From the NCBI RefSeq assembly GCF_030466625.1, contig NZ_JADEVT010000021.1, positions 1 through 42,901 on the forward strand: a DNA stretch of 42,901 nt. The letters run 5' to 3'. Source of the DNA: Nocardioides sp. ChNu-153 (GTDB taxonomy: Bacteria; Actinomycetota; Actinomycetes; Propionibacteriales; Nocardioidaceae). Under the pieces are notes generated by a model that saw only the letters and a program-made list of their open reading frames with translations, searched no databases and was not told the DNA's origin. This document shows positions 7,645-16,060 of this stretch, piece after piece; the stretch's first letter is position 1; each line of letters opens with the position of its first letter. The translations under genes and the position numbers were made by a program.

Positions 7645-8883
7645 ATGGCGCGGTGGAACGGGTTCTGGACCCGGCGGACGGACGTCCAGCGGGTCGACCT
7701 CTACACCCGCTGGTCGTTCTACCTCATCGCCTGGTGGATGAACATCAGCCTCCTCGGCACCGCGCTCGCGGAGCTGGGCGGGGAGGCGGCGTCCGCGCTG
7801 CCGCTGCTGGTGGTCACCGTCGTGCTCACGGTCGCGGCGACGGCGGGCATCGGGCGCGTGCTCGACCTGCACCCCCGCGACCCCCTGGAGGACCCGCGGG
7901 CCCGGCGCATCGTCGTCGGCGTGGTGGTGCTCGCCCTCGCCGTGCTCGTGTCCGCCGCCCTGCTGCCGCTCGAGGGCCGGGTGGCCGCGACGGGAGTGGC
8001 GTTCTCGACGACCGCCTGGGTGCTCGGCGGGGTCCGCCACCGCGTCGTCGCCGCGGCCGCCCCGGCGGCGCTCCTCGTCGGCGCGCTGGTGCTCGTGCCC
8101 GACCGGCCCGGGTCGGCGGTCGCCTTCCTCCTCGTCCACGTCTTCTTCGTCTTCACGGTGCGGGCGTCGCTGTGGCTGCTCGGCGTCGTCCGGGAGCTCG
8201 ACGTCGGCCGGGCCGCCCAGAGCGAGCTGGCCGTGGCCGAGGAGCGGCTGCGCTTCTCCCGCGACGTGCACGACGTCCTGGGGCGCCACCTGTCCACCAT
8301 CGCGGTCCAGGCCGAGCTCGCGGCCACCCTGGCGCAGCGCGGCGACGAGCGCGCAGAGGCGACGATGCTCGACGTACGCTCCGCCGCCCACGAGGCGCTG
8401 CGGGAGGCGCGGGCCCTCGCGCGCGGCTACCGCCCGACCGACCTCGCGGCCGAGCTGCGCGGCGCGCGGTCGCTCCTCACCTCGGCCGGGATCCGGTGCG
8501 AGGTCGGCGTCGACGAGGTGCCCGAGGAGTGGCACGAGGCGGCGGGGTGGGTGATCCGCGAGGCGGTGACGAACGTGCTGCGCCACTCGTCCGCCACCCG
8601 GGTGCTGGTGCGGTGGCAGGCGGGCGAGCTGCTGGTGGAGAACGACGGGGCCCGCGGCGAACGCGGCACCGGGGCCGACACCGGCAGCGACACCGGCAGC
8701 GACACCGGCAGCGACACCGGCGGCGGGGCCGGCGTCGGGTCCGGCCTCATCGGGCTCGCGGAGCGCCTCGCGCCCCTGGGGGCGGAGCTCGACGCCCGCC
8801 GCGACGACGACTGCTTCCGGGTGCGGGTCCGCTTCCCGGTCCGAGCGCCGGGCGCCCCGGCGCCGGAGGAGGTGGAGGCGTGA
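7645..8883 (+). CDS. Sensor histidine kinase, DesK/NarL-type (HisKA_3)
   Basis: The protein has 412 aa. Hydrophobic segments at about 25-42, 52-70, 90-107, 118-150 and 158-180 form the membrane sensor. The phospho-acceptor H209 lies in FSRDVHDVLGRHLSTIA, the HisKA_3 motif. The ATPase domain has VIREAVTNVLRHS, VENDG and GSGLIGLAERL. The start at 7645 is preferred over ATG 7636 and GTG 7615 because GGGGAGGA stands 8 nt upstream. The ATP-lid loop contains an in-frame DTGS repeat. The stop overlaps the GTG of the response regulator, giving a coupled pair. It follows an ABC exporter, as in antimicrobial-sensing modules, but the signal is unknown. Confidence 0.9.
   Translation: MARWNGFWTRRTDVQRVDLYTRWSFYLIAWWMNISLLGTALAELGGEAASALPLLVVTVVLTVAATAGIGRVLDLHPRDPLEDPRARRIVVGVVVLALAVLVSAALLPLEGRVAATGVAFSTTAWVLGGVRHRVVAAAAPAALLVGALVLVPDRPGSAVAFLLVHVFFVFTVRASLWLLGVVRELDVGRAAQSELAVAEERLRFSRDVHDVLGRHLSTIAVQAELAATLAQRGDERAEATMLDVRSAAHEALREARALARGYRPTDLAAELRGARSLLTSAGIRCEVGVDEVPEEWHEAAGWVIREAVTNVLRHSSATRVLVRWQAGELLVENDGARGERGTGADTGSDTGSDTGSDTGGGAGVGSGLIGLAERLAPLGAELDARRDDDCFRVRVRFPVRAPGAPAPEEVEA
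8677..8724 (+). repeat. 12-bp in-frame tandem repeat, four copies
   Basis: GACACCGGCAGC occurs three times in tandem from 8677, followed by a one-base variant ending GGC. It encodes the repeated DTGS in the kinase ATP-lid loop. Copy-number change would not shift the frame. Confidence 0.9.
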
Positions 8884-9503
8884 CGATCCGCGTGCTGCTG
8901 GCCGACGACGAGAACCTCATCCGGGAGGCGCTCGCGCAGATGCTCGGGCTGGAGGACGACCTCGAGGTCGTCGCCCAGGCCGCGAGCGGCAGCGAGGCCC
9001 TGGCGGTCGCCCTCAAGGTGCAGCCGGACGTCGCGGTGCTCGACCTGCAGATGCCGGGCCGCGACGGCGCCGGGCTCGACGGCATCGAGGTGGCCGAGGA
9101 GCTGGCCTCCCGGCTCCCGGGCTGCGCCTGCGTCATCGTGACCAGCCACGGCCGGCCCGGGCACCTCAAGCGGGCGTTGGCTGCCGGCGTACGCGGGTTC
9201 CTGCCCAAGACCAGCTCGGCCGCGACACTGGCCGAGGTGGTGCGCACGGTGCACCGCGGCGGCCGCCACGTCGACCCCGAGCTGGCCGCCGAGGCCATCA
9301 GCGCCGGCGACAGCCCACTGACACCGCGCGAGTCCGACGTGCTGGAGCTCGCGGCCGACGGCGCGCCCGTGGAGGAGATCGCCCGGCGGGCGGCGCTGTC
9401 GCCCGGCACGGTGCGCAACTACCTCTCGAGCGCCGTCACCAAGCTGGGCGCGGCCAACCGCCACGACGCCTGCGCGACCGCGCGCCGCATGGGCTGGATC
9501 TGA
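8880..9503 (+). CDS. Response regulator, NarL/DesR type (LuxR HTH)
   Basis: The protein has 207 aa. The receiver domain has D9-D10 and phospho-acceptor D55 in VAVLDLQMPG, the switch residues VTS, and K in FLPKTS. The LuxR-type helix-turn-helix is at about 144-200, with LTPRESDVLELAADG and GTVRNYLSSAVTKLGA. The GTG start at 8880 overlaps the kinase stop (GTGA), so the pair is translationally coupled. It likely controls the adjacent ABC exporter or membrane-stress genes; that target is inferred from position only. Confidence 0.92.
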   Translation: MTIRVLLADDENLIREALAQMLGLEDDLEVVAQAASGSEALAVALKVQPDVAVLDLQMPGRDGAGLDGIEVAEELASRLPGCACVIVTSHGRPGHLKRALAAGVRGFLPKTSSAATLAEVVRTVHRGGRHVDPELAAEAISAGDSPLTPRESDVLELAADGAPVEEIARRAALSPGTVRNYLSSAVTKLGAANRHDACATARRMGWI

Positions 9504-9508
9504 GCGGC

Positions 9509-9526
9509 GCCCCGGCGCCCCGGGGC
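9509..9526. terminator. Hairpin between convergent genes
   Basis: GCCCCGG (9509-9515) and CCGGGGC (9520-9526) form a perfect 7-bp stem with a 4-nt loop in the 31-nt gap between two convergent genes. It may serve both strands. Confidence 0.45.
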
Positions 9527-9534
9527 CGGGCCCC

Positions 9535-10692
9535 TCAGCCCCGCGGCACCAGCGCGATCCCGTTGGGTACGGCGCGCACCGCCCCGTCCGAGGGCCGGTT
9601 GGCCAGCCGCAGGCGACCGGCGACGTGGGCGAGCATCGTCGTCGACCCGCCGCCGTCGAGGTTGAGGGCGTCCTCCGCGCCGATGCGGGTCGCGATGGTG
9701 CCCATCTCGTAGTGGGTGGCGCCGCGGCTGCGGGTGGAGCGCCCGTCGACGACGACGAGGAACAGCCGGTTGGCGTGCCGGTCGTAGGCGATGCTCGTGC
9801 GGGGCGCGAGCGTGGTGTCCGACCGGTTGACCACGCGGCCGTCCTTCGCCAGCAGGCCGCTGCCGCCGACCGCGACCGCCGGGTCGCCCGCGACCGAGGC
9901 GCGCGGGGTGACCACCCGCCCGTACGGCATCGCCAGCAACTGGCTGGCGGCGTCCCCGCGCGCGACGAGCACGTAGCCGTCGGCCGGCATGCTGCGCCGC
10001 TGCGTCGGCGCGTTGAGCACGACGCGGCCCCGGGAGACCACGGCGGTGCGCACGTCCCGGTCGCCGCCGGTGAGGGTCCCGGCGTCGACGGTCGCGCCCC
10101 ACCGGGTGTTGTAGACGCCGACGGAGTCGTCGGCCACGCTGGGGGAGTTGATCCCGGACACCCGCACGGTCGGGAACTCGGCGAGCCGCGCCTGCAGGTC
10201 GAGCGGGCCGAGGCCGACGCGGCCGGTGCGGGTCAGGAAGAACGCGTGGTTCCAGCCCGCCTCGGGGCCGTGCAGCACCCCGCGGGACCGCGAGATCCCG
10301 AACCCGCGGGGCGCGCCGGTGCCCGCCACGTCGAAGAAGTCGCCGTTGACGGCCGCCACGGCGCCCCCGGCGAGCCGGTCGAGGGTGGCGCGCTGGGCGA
10401 CGCGGTTCGTCGACGTGTTCTCGACGCCGACGCTCGTCGCGGAGAGGTTCACCGTGAGGACCTGGCCGGTGAGCCGGCCGCGGTCGTCGGCGTAGGTGAG
10501 CGCGTGGAGCGACACGCCCCGGGTCAGCATCTGCCCGTTCACGAGCCGGAGCGGCTCGGCGGCAGCAGCGGAGGCGGCGGCCGCGGCGCGGCGTACCTCG
10601 GCGGAGGGGGCGGCGGACACGGGAGGGGGCACGGCGCCGACGGCGAGCAGGAGGAGGCTCGCGCCGGCCACCGCGATGCGGTGGGAGGGCAT
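9535..10692 (-). CDS. Secreted phosphodiester glycosidase (NAGPA-domain) protein
   Basis: The protein has 385 aa. An N-terminal signal peptide (hydrophobic core AGASLLLLAVGAV, cleavage likely after VSAA) exports it. The rest is a NAGPA/phosphodiester-glycosidase domain: AVNGDFFDVAGTGAPRGFGI, SINSPSV-like and C-terminal ALNLDGGGSTTM and GAVRAVPNGIAL are characteristic of the family. Such enzymes cleave sugar-1-phosphodiesters, so a wall-polymer substrate is plausible given the neighbouring glycosyltransferase and exporter. ATG 10692 is chosen over GTG 10695 because TACGGT lies 6 nt upstream, a leaderless-promoter arrangement. It diverges from the GT2 gene. Confidence 0.85.
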   Translation of the reverse strand: MPSHRIAVAGASLLLLAVGAVPPPVSAAPSAEVRRAAAAASAAAAEPLRLVNGQMLTRGVSLHALTYADDRGRLTGQVLTVNLSATSVGVENTSTNRVAQRATLDRLAGGAVAAVNGDFFDVAGTGAPRGFGISRSRGVLHGPEAGWNHAFFLTRTGRVGLGPLDLQARLAEFPTVRVSGINSPSVADDSVGVYNTRWGATVDAGTLTGGDRDVRTAVVSRGRVVLNAPTQRRSMPADGYVLVARGDAASQLLAMPYGRVVTPRASVAGDPAVAVGGSGLLAKDGRVVNRSDTTLAPRTSIAYDRHANRLFLVVVDGRSTRSRGATHYEMGTIATRIGAEDALNLDGGGSTTMLAHVAGRLRLANRPSDGAVRAVPNGIALVPRG

Positions 10693-10698
10693 CACCCC

Positions 10699-10755
10699 AC
10701 CGTAGGGGCGGGGCCCCGTGGCGCGCGGAGCGGCGAGGTGAACGGTGCGTAAGAT
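10699..10755. promoter_or_regulatory. Back-to-back leaderless promoters (glycosidase / GT2)
   Basis: On the minus strand, TACGGT (complement of 10699-10704) is 6 nt from the glycosidase ATG. On the plus strand, TAAGAT (10750-10755) is 7 nt from the GT2 ATG at 10763. The two -10 elements are 45 bp apart, so the -35 regions overlap. Confidence 0.55.
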
Positions 10756-10762
10756 CGCCGCG

Positions 10763-11815
10763 ATGCGCCCGACCCCGCCCCCCGCGACCGACCCCGCCGA
10801 GCTCGACGTCGACCCCGCCTGGGGCGTCCTCCCGCCCGTGTCGGTGGTGATGCCGGTGCTGGAGGAGGAGCCCTACCTCACCGAGTCGGTGGCGCGGGTG
10901 CTGGCGCAGGAGTACGGCGGGGAGCTCGAGGTCGTGCTCGCCGTCGGGCCGTCGCAGGACCGCACCGAGCAGATCGCCGCGGAGCTCGCGGCCGCCGACC
11001 CACGTGTGCACGTCGTGCCGAACCCGACGGGCCGCACCCCGCAGGCCCTCAACGCCGCGATCGCCGCCTCGCACCACCCCTACGTGGTGCGCGTCGACGC
11101 CCACGGCTTCCTGCCGCCCGACTACGTGCGCCGCGTCGTCGCGCTGCTGGAGGCGACCGGCGCCGCGAACGTGGGCGGGCGGATGCACGTCGAGGGCGAG
11201 GACGACTTCGGCCGCGCCGTCGCCGTCGCGATGAGCTCGCGGCTGGGCATCGGCGGCTCGCGCTTCCACGTGGGCGGGGAGCCCGGCCCCGCCGAGACCG
11301 TCTACCTGGGGGCCTTCCGCCGCGACGTGCTGGAGCGGCTCGGGGGGTACGACGAGCGCTACCGCCGCGCGCAGGACTGGGAGCTCAACCACCGCATCCG
11401 CGCCGCGGGCGAGACCGTGTGGTTCGACCCGTCGATCGCCGTCACCTACCGCCCGCGCCGCACGGTGCGTGCGCTCGCGAAGCAGTTCCACGGCTCGGGG
11501 CGCTGGCGCCGCCGCGTGGTGGGGCACTACCCGGAGACGGCGTCGGTGCGCTACCTCGCGCCGCCGGTCGTGACGGCCGCCGTCGCGGTCGGCGCGGTCG
11601 CCGGCGTGGTGGGCGAGGTGACCGGGTCGCGGCTGCTGCGGGCGGGCTGGCTCGCCCCGCTGGGGTACGCCGGCGCGGTCGCCGCCGCCTCGGTGCCGGA
11701 GGGCCGCGACCTGCCGCCGCGCGCCCGCGCCTGGCTGCCCGTCGTCATCGCCACCATGCACCTGTCCTGGGGTGCGGGGTTCCTCCGCGACGTCGAGCGC
11801 GAGCAGCGGGCCTGA
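10763..11815 (+). CDS. Family 2 glycosyltransferase
   Basis: The protein has 350 aa. The GT-A fold begins at about residue 25 (VSVVMPVLEEEPYLTESV). It includes VRVDAHGFLPPDYV, where VDAH replaces the usual DxD metal site. HVGG and the acceptor-side YDERYRRAQDWELNHRIR (ED/QDWE-type motif) follow. Two or three hydrophobic segments at about 270-330 anchor the C-terminus. ATG 10763 is chosen for the TAAGAT -10 element at the leaderless distance; a GTG at 10745 with AGGTGA before it is an alternative. It resembles actinobacterial membrane GT2 proteins of the succinoglycan-synthase type. Its role in surface polysaccharide is inferred from the neighbouring exporter. Confidence 0.88.
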   Translation: MRPTPPPATDPAELDVDPAWGVLPPVSVVMPVLEEEPYLTESVARVLAQEYGGELEVVLAVGPSQDRTEQIAAELAAADPRVHVVPNPTGRTPQALNAAIAASHHPYVVRVDAHGFLPPDYVRRVVALLEATGAANVGGRMHVEGEDDFGRAVAVAMSSRLGIGGSRFHVGGEPGPAETVYLGAFRRDVLERLGGYDERYRRAQDWELNHRIRAAGETVWFDPSIAVTYRPRRTVRALAKQFHGSGRWRRRVVGHYPETASVRYLAPPVVTAAVAVGAVAGVVGEVTGSRLLRAGWLAPLGYAGAVAAASVPEGRDLPPRARAWLPVVIATMHLSWGAGFLRDVEREQRA

Positions 11816-11849
11816 GGTCTCCCCGCCTGGATGGGAAAACCCCAGCCGC

Positions 11850-12680
11850 CTACTTCTTCGCCGCCTCGACCTTCTTGCGCTGGGTCTCCATGTAGGCCTC
11901 GATGACCTCGTCGGGGTCGCCGTCGGCGCGCAGGACGCCGGAGTCGAGCCACAGCACGCGGTCGCAGGTCTCCTTGATGGTGCCCATCGAGTGGCTGACG
12001 AGCAGCACGGTGCCGGCGCGCTCGCGGATCTCGTCGATGCGGCGCTGGGAGCGGGCCTTGAACGAGGCGTCGCCGGTGGCCAGCGCCTCGTCGATCATGA
12101 GGATGTCCGGCGACGCGGCGGTCGAGATGGCGAACCGCAGCCGCGCCCCCATGCCCGAGGAGTAGGCCTCCATCGGCAGGCGCACGAATTCGCCGATGTC
12201 GGCGAACTCGACGACCTCGTCGTAGTGCTGCGCGACCTCGTCGGGCTTCAGGCCCAGCGCCAGGCAGCCGAGGATGATGTTGCGCTCGCCCGACAGGTTC
12301 TTGATGAGGGCGCCGGAGACGCCGAGCAGCGAGGCGACGCCGTCGGTGTAGATCGCGCCGCTGCTCACCGGCATCGCGCCGGCGACGGCGCGCAGGAGGG
12401 TCGACTTGCCGGAGCCGTTGTGGCCGATGAGCCCGATGGACTCGCCGTGGTGGGCGACGAACGAGACGCCCTTGACCGCGTGGACCATGTCGACCGCGCC
12501 GACGCCCTGGGTGAAGCCCTGGGCCCAGCCGGGCAGGCGGGAGCTGCGGGTGCGGCGCTTGCCGCCGTACGTCTTGTACTTCAGGTGCACGTCGTCGACG
12601 ACGAGCACCGGCCGGCCCCGGTCGGGGGTCGCGGGCGCCGCGGGGGTCGCGGGCACGGGGGTGGGGGTCGCGTCAGCCAC
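11850..12680 (-). CDS. wzt: Polysaccharide/galactan export ABC ATP-binding protein (Wzt-like)
   Basis: The protein has 276 aa. Walker A is GHNGSGKST (about residue 84), Walker B is DILMIDEALATGD, and the switch is LLVSHSM. The signature is the atypical YSSGMGARLRF used by Wzt/TagH ATPases. It is short and lacks the C-terminal carbohydrate-binding domain of O9a-type Wzt, matching mycobacterial galactan and teichoic-acid exporters. The GTG start at 12680 overlaps the upstream permease gene by 8 bp, showing coupling. It energises export of a lipid-linked glycan across the membrane. Confidence 0.9.
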   Translation of the reverse strand: MADATPTPVPATPAAPATPDRGRPVLVVDDVHLKYKTYGGKRRTRSSRLPGWAQGFTQGVGAVDMVHAVKGVSFVAHHGESIGLIGHNGSGKSTLLRAVAGAMPVSSGAIYTDGVASLLGVSGALIKNLSGERNIILGCLALGLKPDEVAQHYDEVVEFADIGEFVRLPMEAYSSGMGARLRFAISTAASPDILMIDEALATGDASFKARSQRRIDEIRERAGTVLLVSHSMGTIKETCDRVLWLDSGVLRADGDPDEVIEAYMETQRKKVEAAKK

Positions 12681-13572
12681 GGCCGTACTTCGCCTCCGCC
12701 CGCCAGAAGAAGAGGAAGCCCACCAGCAGGGTGCCGAACGCCCAGGCCGCGGCGGCGATCCACAGCGACGCCGAGGGCTCGGCCTCGACCATGAGGCAGG
12801 TGCGGGCGAGCTGCAGGTAGACGGCGACCGGCTGGTACTCCAGCACCGTGCCGAGCAGGCCCGAGCCGGCGTAGGAGGTGATGGAGAAGAACACGCCGGA
12901 GAAGTACATGAGCGCGCGCATCGCGAACGGGATGAGGTTCGCGACGTCGCGCACCTCCACCACGAGCCGGGCCAGCAGGAACGCCATGCCCGTGCCCCAC
13001 AGGTGCATGAGGGCCACGGCCCCCGGCAGCGCCAGCCACCACCAGCGCAACGGCTCGCCGGAGATGGGCATGAGCACGAGCAGCACGACGATGGCGGGCA
13101 GGAACGCGATGAGCTCGGTCAGCACCGTGGAGATGGGCAGGAGCGCCCGCGGGAACTGCAACGAGTTCACGAGACCGGTGTTGCCGACCACGGCCTTCGA
13201 ACCGAGCGTGATGGCGCGGGTGACGAACTGGAAGAAGAAGACACCGACGAGCAGGTAGGCGATGTAGTTCTCGACGCCCCGGTCGGTCTTCAGCACGTAG
13301 CCGAAGATCGTCAGGTAGACCGCCGCGTTGATGAGCGGGTTGAGGATGTTCCACGCCTGGCCGAGGTAGCTGCCCTGGTTCTGGCTGTAGGCCTGCGACC
13401 GCGCCAGCACGAGCGCGAAGTGGCGCCGCTCGAGCAGTCCCTTGAGGTAGGCACCCAGCCGGGGACGACCGCCCACCTGGCGCAGGCCGTGCCGCTCGGC
13501 GATCTCCTTCAGCGAGTGCCCGACCTCCTCGGGGAGGCGGCCCTGCTGGTCGGCGACCGGCTCGGCGCTCAC
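12673..13572 (-). CDS. wzm: Polysaccharide/galactan export ABC permease (Wzm-like)
   Basis: The protein has 299 aa. A cytoplasmic N-terminus of ~65 residues precedes six hydrophobic segments from about residue 75 (LNPLINAAVYLTIFGYVL) to 290. The motif SYLGQAWNILNPLINA is the ABC-2 Wzm/TagG amphipathic and first membrane segment. GNTGLVNSLQFPRALLPIS is the conserved cytoplasmic loop. The GTG at 13572 has a GAGGT ribosome site. It forms the channel for the Wzt ATPase encoded downstream; the nearby GT2 may build the exported glycan. Confidence 0.9.
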   Translation of the reverse strand: MSAEPVADQQGRLPEEVGHSLKEIAERHGLRQVGGRPRLGAYLKGLLERRHFALVLARSQAYSQNQGSYLGQAWNILNPLINAAVYLTIFGYVLKTDRGVENYIAYLLVGVFFFQFVTRAITLGSKAVVGNTGLVNSLQFPRALLPISTVLTELIAFLPAIVVLLVLMPISGEPLRWWWLALPGAVALMHLWGTGMAFLLARLVVEVRDVANLIPFAMRALMYFSGVFFSITSYAGSGLLGTVLEYQPVAVYLQLARTCLMVEAEPSASLWIAAAAWAFGTLLVGFLFFWRAEAKYGRG

Positions 13573-13761
13573 GCGCGGACCTCACGGCGGCGGGTCATGC
13601 GGGGGCTCCTCGGGACGGTGCGGGGGACTGCTGGGGGACGTCTGCTCGTGCTGCGAGCACCCCGCAGAGTAGCGCGTGGGGCCCTCGCGTCCGAGTCGCG
13701 GCCCGCCCGCGTGGCCCCCGCGTCGCCGCCCACGTCGTCACCCGCGCACCCACCCGCGCGC
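13573..13761 (-). promoter_or_regulatory. Leader and probable promoter of the wzm-wzt operon
   Basis: The gap is 189 nt. The complement of 13666-13671 reads TACTCT, a good -10 element. It would leave an untranslated leader of about 87 nt before the GTG of wzm, unlike the leaderless genes around it. No terminator is obvious after the metalloprotease gene that ends at 13762, so readthrough is possible. Confidence 0.4.
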
Positions 13762-14586
13762 TCACCCGCAGGGGATGGAGCCGAGGCGGGCGAGGCCCTC
13801 GAGGTCGCCCGGCCCGAACTCGGTCTGGCCCGTGTTCTCGGCGTGCATCAGCTCGGTGGGGTCATCGACGTGGCCGAGCCCGACGAGGTGCGCGAACTCG
13901 TGGTCGACGATGGCTTGGCGCTGCTCCGTGCCGCCCGGCTCCCGCTCGATCGCCGCGAGGTCCTCCCGGTCGAGCACGACGATCCCGCTCGCGAGGTCGC
14001 CGACCTCGTCCTCGTCGGCCCACATCACCAGGGCCGGCTCGGGGTTGCCCGCCGGGTCCAGCCCCCGGTCGTCGATCTCGCGGTCGTCGGTCTCGCCGAC
14101 CACCTCGAGGTCGAGGCCGGTGGCGCCCTCGATGGTGGCGACCGCCCGGTCCACGAGCTCGCGGTGGTCGTCGGGCGCGCCCTCGGGGTTGACCACGACG
14201 CGGATCGGGACGCACGGGTCGTAGCCGACCGGCTCCTCGCTGCCGTCCTGGGTGGCGGCGAACGCGTAGGTGCCCTGGCCGGGCTCGTAGTCGGCGCCCT
14301 CGCCGTACCGCTCGAGGCCCAGCGCGGCCCGCAGGGGCGCGGCGGCCGGGGCCACGGCGAGCGTGGCGACGACGAGCAGGGCGACGACGATGCCGGCCGG
14401 GACCGCGCCGCGCAGGGTCAGGCCACCCCCGCGCCCACGCCGGGGAGGCGGCGGGGAGTACGGCGACGCGCCGAGCCCGTAGTGCGCGTCGAGGCGGTCC
14501 AGCGCCTCGAGGCGGCGGAGCATCTCCTTCTCCCACCGCACCCGCTCGCGCCGCTCGCGGCGCCCCTCGCGTCCCGTCCCACCCAC
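13762..14586 (-). CDS. Membrane-anchored zinc metalloprotease-like protein
   Basis: The protein has 274 aa. A basic cytoplasmic head (about 1-60) leads to one transmembrane helix (AGIVVALLVVATLAVAPAAA) and then an extracytoplasmic domain. The zinc-binding signature HEFAHLVGLGH is near residue 239, followed by a Met-turn-like ELMH, as in matrixin/metzincin peptidases (HExxHxxGxxH). The domain is small and acidic. GTG 14586 is chosen because a GATGAT hexamer lies 6 nt upstream; ATG 14523 with GGAG is an alternative that shortens only the basic head. Extracellular proteolysis is inferred from the motif; the substrate is unknown. Confidence 0.75.
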   Translation of the reverse strand: MGGTGREGRRERRERVRWEKEMLRRLEALDRLDAHYGLGASPYSPPPPRRGRGGGLTLRGAVPAGIVVALLVVATLAVAPAAAPLRAALGLERYGEGADYEPGQGTYAFAATQDGSEEPVGYDPCVPIRVVVNPEGAPDDHRELVDRAVATIEGATGLDLEVVGETDDREIDDRGLDPAGNPEPALVMWADEDEVGDLASGIVVLDREDLAAIEREPGGTEQRQAIVDHEFAHLVGLGHVDDPTELMHAENTGQTEFGPGDLEGLARLGSIPCG

Positions 14587-14642
14587 CGCGTCATCATCCC
14601 CGCTGGCCCGGTGGCGACGGGCGGGAACGGGCGGGAACGGCG

Positions 14643-15119
14643 TCAGAGCTCCCGGGTCAGGAAGACGCTGTGCGGGTCCGGCGCGTAGTCGGCGAACGGC
14701 GGGCACTCGACGAACCCGTGGCGGGCGTAGAGCGCCCGGGCCGGGGCGAAGAACGGCTCGGTGCCGGTCTCGAGGCTGACCCGCTCCAGACCGCGGGCGC
14801 GGGCGAGGTCGAGCACGTGCAGCAGCAGCGCCGTACCCGTGCCGGAGCGGACGCGGCCGGGGTCGGTCCGCATCGACTTCAGCTCGCCGTGCGCGGCGTC
14901 GAGGCGCTTGAGGGCCGCGACTCCGAGCAGGGCGCCGTCGGGGTCGCGGGCGGTGAGGAACGTGACGGCCGGCTCCCGCAGCGCCTCGAGGTCGAGGGCG
15001 TGCACCGACTCCGGCGGGGAGACGGCCCGCATCTCGGCGAGGTGGCCGCGCAGCAGGGCCACCACGTCGGCGGCCGCGACGTCGGGCTCGGGGGCGATGA
15101 CGGGGGCGGGGGCGGGCAC
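14643..15119 (-). CDS. GNAT-family N-acetyltransferase
   Basis: The protein has 158 aa, a single GNAT domain. The acetyl-CoA loop is the degenerate stretch MRTDPGRVRSGTGTALLLHV, with (R/Q)xxGxG/A realised as RSGTGTA. The closing ALYARHGFVECPPFADY is typical of the PaiA/YsnE-like subgroup. The start at GTG 15119 is preceded by TACCCT and a 6-nt spacer, pointing to a leaderless mRNA. The first ~18 residues are Pro/Ala-rich. Substrate not predictable. Confidence 0.85.
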   Translation of the reverse strand: MPAPAPVIAPEPDVAAADVVALLRGHLAEMRAVSPPESVHALDLEALREPAVTFLTARDPDGALLGVAALKRLDAAHGELKSMRTDPGRVRSGTGTALLLHVLDLARARGLERVSLETGTEPFFAPARALYARHGFVECPPFADYAPDPHSVFLTREL

Positions 15120-15184
15120 GGCGCGAGGGTACGACGCGGGTCACCCGGCGCGGGCAGCCCGGTCGGTGCGCGGGTCAGGCCAGG

Positions 15185-16024
15185 TCAGACCCCGGACAGG
15201 ACCACCCGCACGGCGAGGTGGTCGCTGTCGGCGACGCGGCGGGTCGCGGCGGCCGTGACGCCGACGACCCCCGCCGGGTCGTCGAGGAGCACGTGGTCGA
15301 GCTGCACCCGCGGCCGCACCGCCGGGTGGGTCGGCTCCCGCAGCGCCGGCGTCATGCCCGCCGCGCGCACCGCGAGGCGCCCGGGCAGGTTGAGGTCGCC
15401 GAGCAGCACCAGCGGCCGGGGCAGGTCGCGGCACCAGCGCACCACCTCGCGCAGCTGGTCGCGGGCGCGCCACGGGCTGAAGGACAGGTGCGTCGTCACG
15501 ACGGCCACCTCGCGCGCCGGCGTCGCGACGACCGCCGCCACCGCCACCCGCGGCTCGTCGGGCACCCAGAGCACCCGGCGGCCCGCCCCGGCCGGCAGCG
15601 GCACCGGCAGCCGCACGCGCGACGGCCCCAGGCGCAGCTCGCGCCACGCGACGACGGGGTGGCGCGAGAGCAGCGCGACGCCGTACGACGGCTCGTCGGG
15701 CCGGTCCTGCGCGTCGTCGCCGGCGGGCCGGAAGGTCGACGCGGAGCCCGGCGTCCCGTGCACCGCCGCCGCGAACCGGGCGTGCCACGGCGGCGCCCCG
15801 GCGCCCCCGCGCTCCCGTCCGCGCAGCGCCGCGGCGAGCACCGCCGTCTGGTCGACGCGGCCGCTCCGGGGCAGCAGGTGGTCGACCTCCTGCACGGCGA
15901 GCACGTCGACGTCGAGGGCGGCGGCCGCGGCGGCCCACCGGCCCCAGCTCGCCGCGCCGAGCGCACCGCGCCGGTCGCGCCCGCTCGCCGCGTTCGCGGT
16001 CGCGAGGGTGAGGACGGGCGGCAC
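15185..16024 (-). CDS. Endonuclease/exonuclease/phosphatase (EEP) family protein
   Basis: The protein has 279 aa. The DNase I-like metal-dependent fold is visible in order: LTLATANAASG, AVQEVD (catalytic Glu), YGVALLSRHPV, VVTTHLSFSPWRARDQL, LLGDLNLP (GDxN) and the final SDHLAVRV (SDH). All catalytic residues of the family are present, so it should be an active phosphodiesterase or phosphatase. Nucleic acid, sphingomyelin or inositol phosphates are all possible substrates. No signal peptide is seen. GTG 16024 is chosen over GTG 16033 because TACCGT lies exactly 7 nt before it. It starts only 36 bp from the divergent hydrolase gene. Confidence 0.82.
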   Translation of the reverse strand: MPPVLTLATANAASGRDRRGALGAASWGRWAAAAAALDVDVLAVQEVDHLLPRSGRVDQTAVLAAALRGRERGGAGAPPWHARFAAAVHGTPGSASTFRPAGDDAQDRPDEPSYGVALLSRHPVVAWRELRLGPSRVRLPVPLPAGAGRRVLWVPDEPRVAVAAVVATPAREVAVVTTHLSFSPWRARDQLREVVRWCRDLPRPLVLLGDLNLPGRLAVRAAGMTPALREPTHPAVRPRVQLDHVLLDDPAGVVGVTAAATRRVADSDHLAVRVVLSGV

Positions 16025-16060
16025 GGCGCCCACGGTACGACCGGCGGGGTACCGGCGGCC

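Noticed and set aside
9119..9503. Truncated response regulator because the receiver has an insertion (GRDGAGLDGIEV)
   Set aside because: The extra residues after the phospho-acceptor are a small loop insertion seen in NarL-type proteins. The HTH and catalytic residues are complete.
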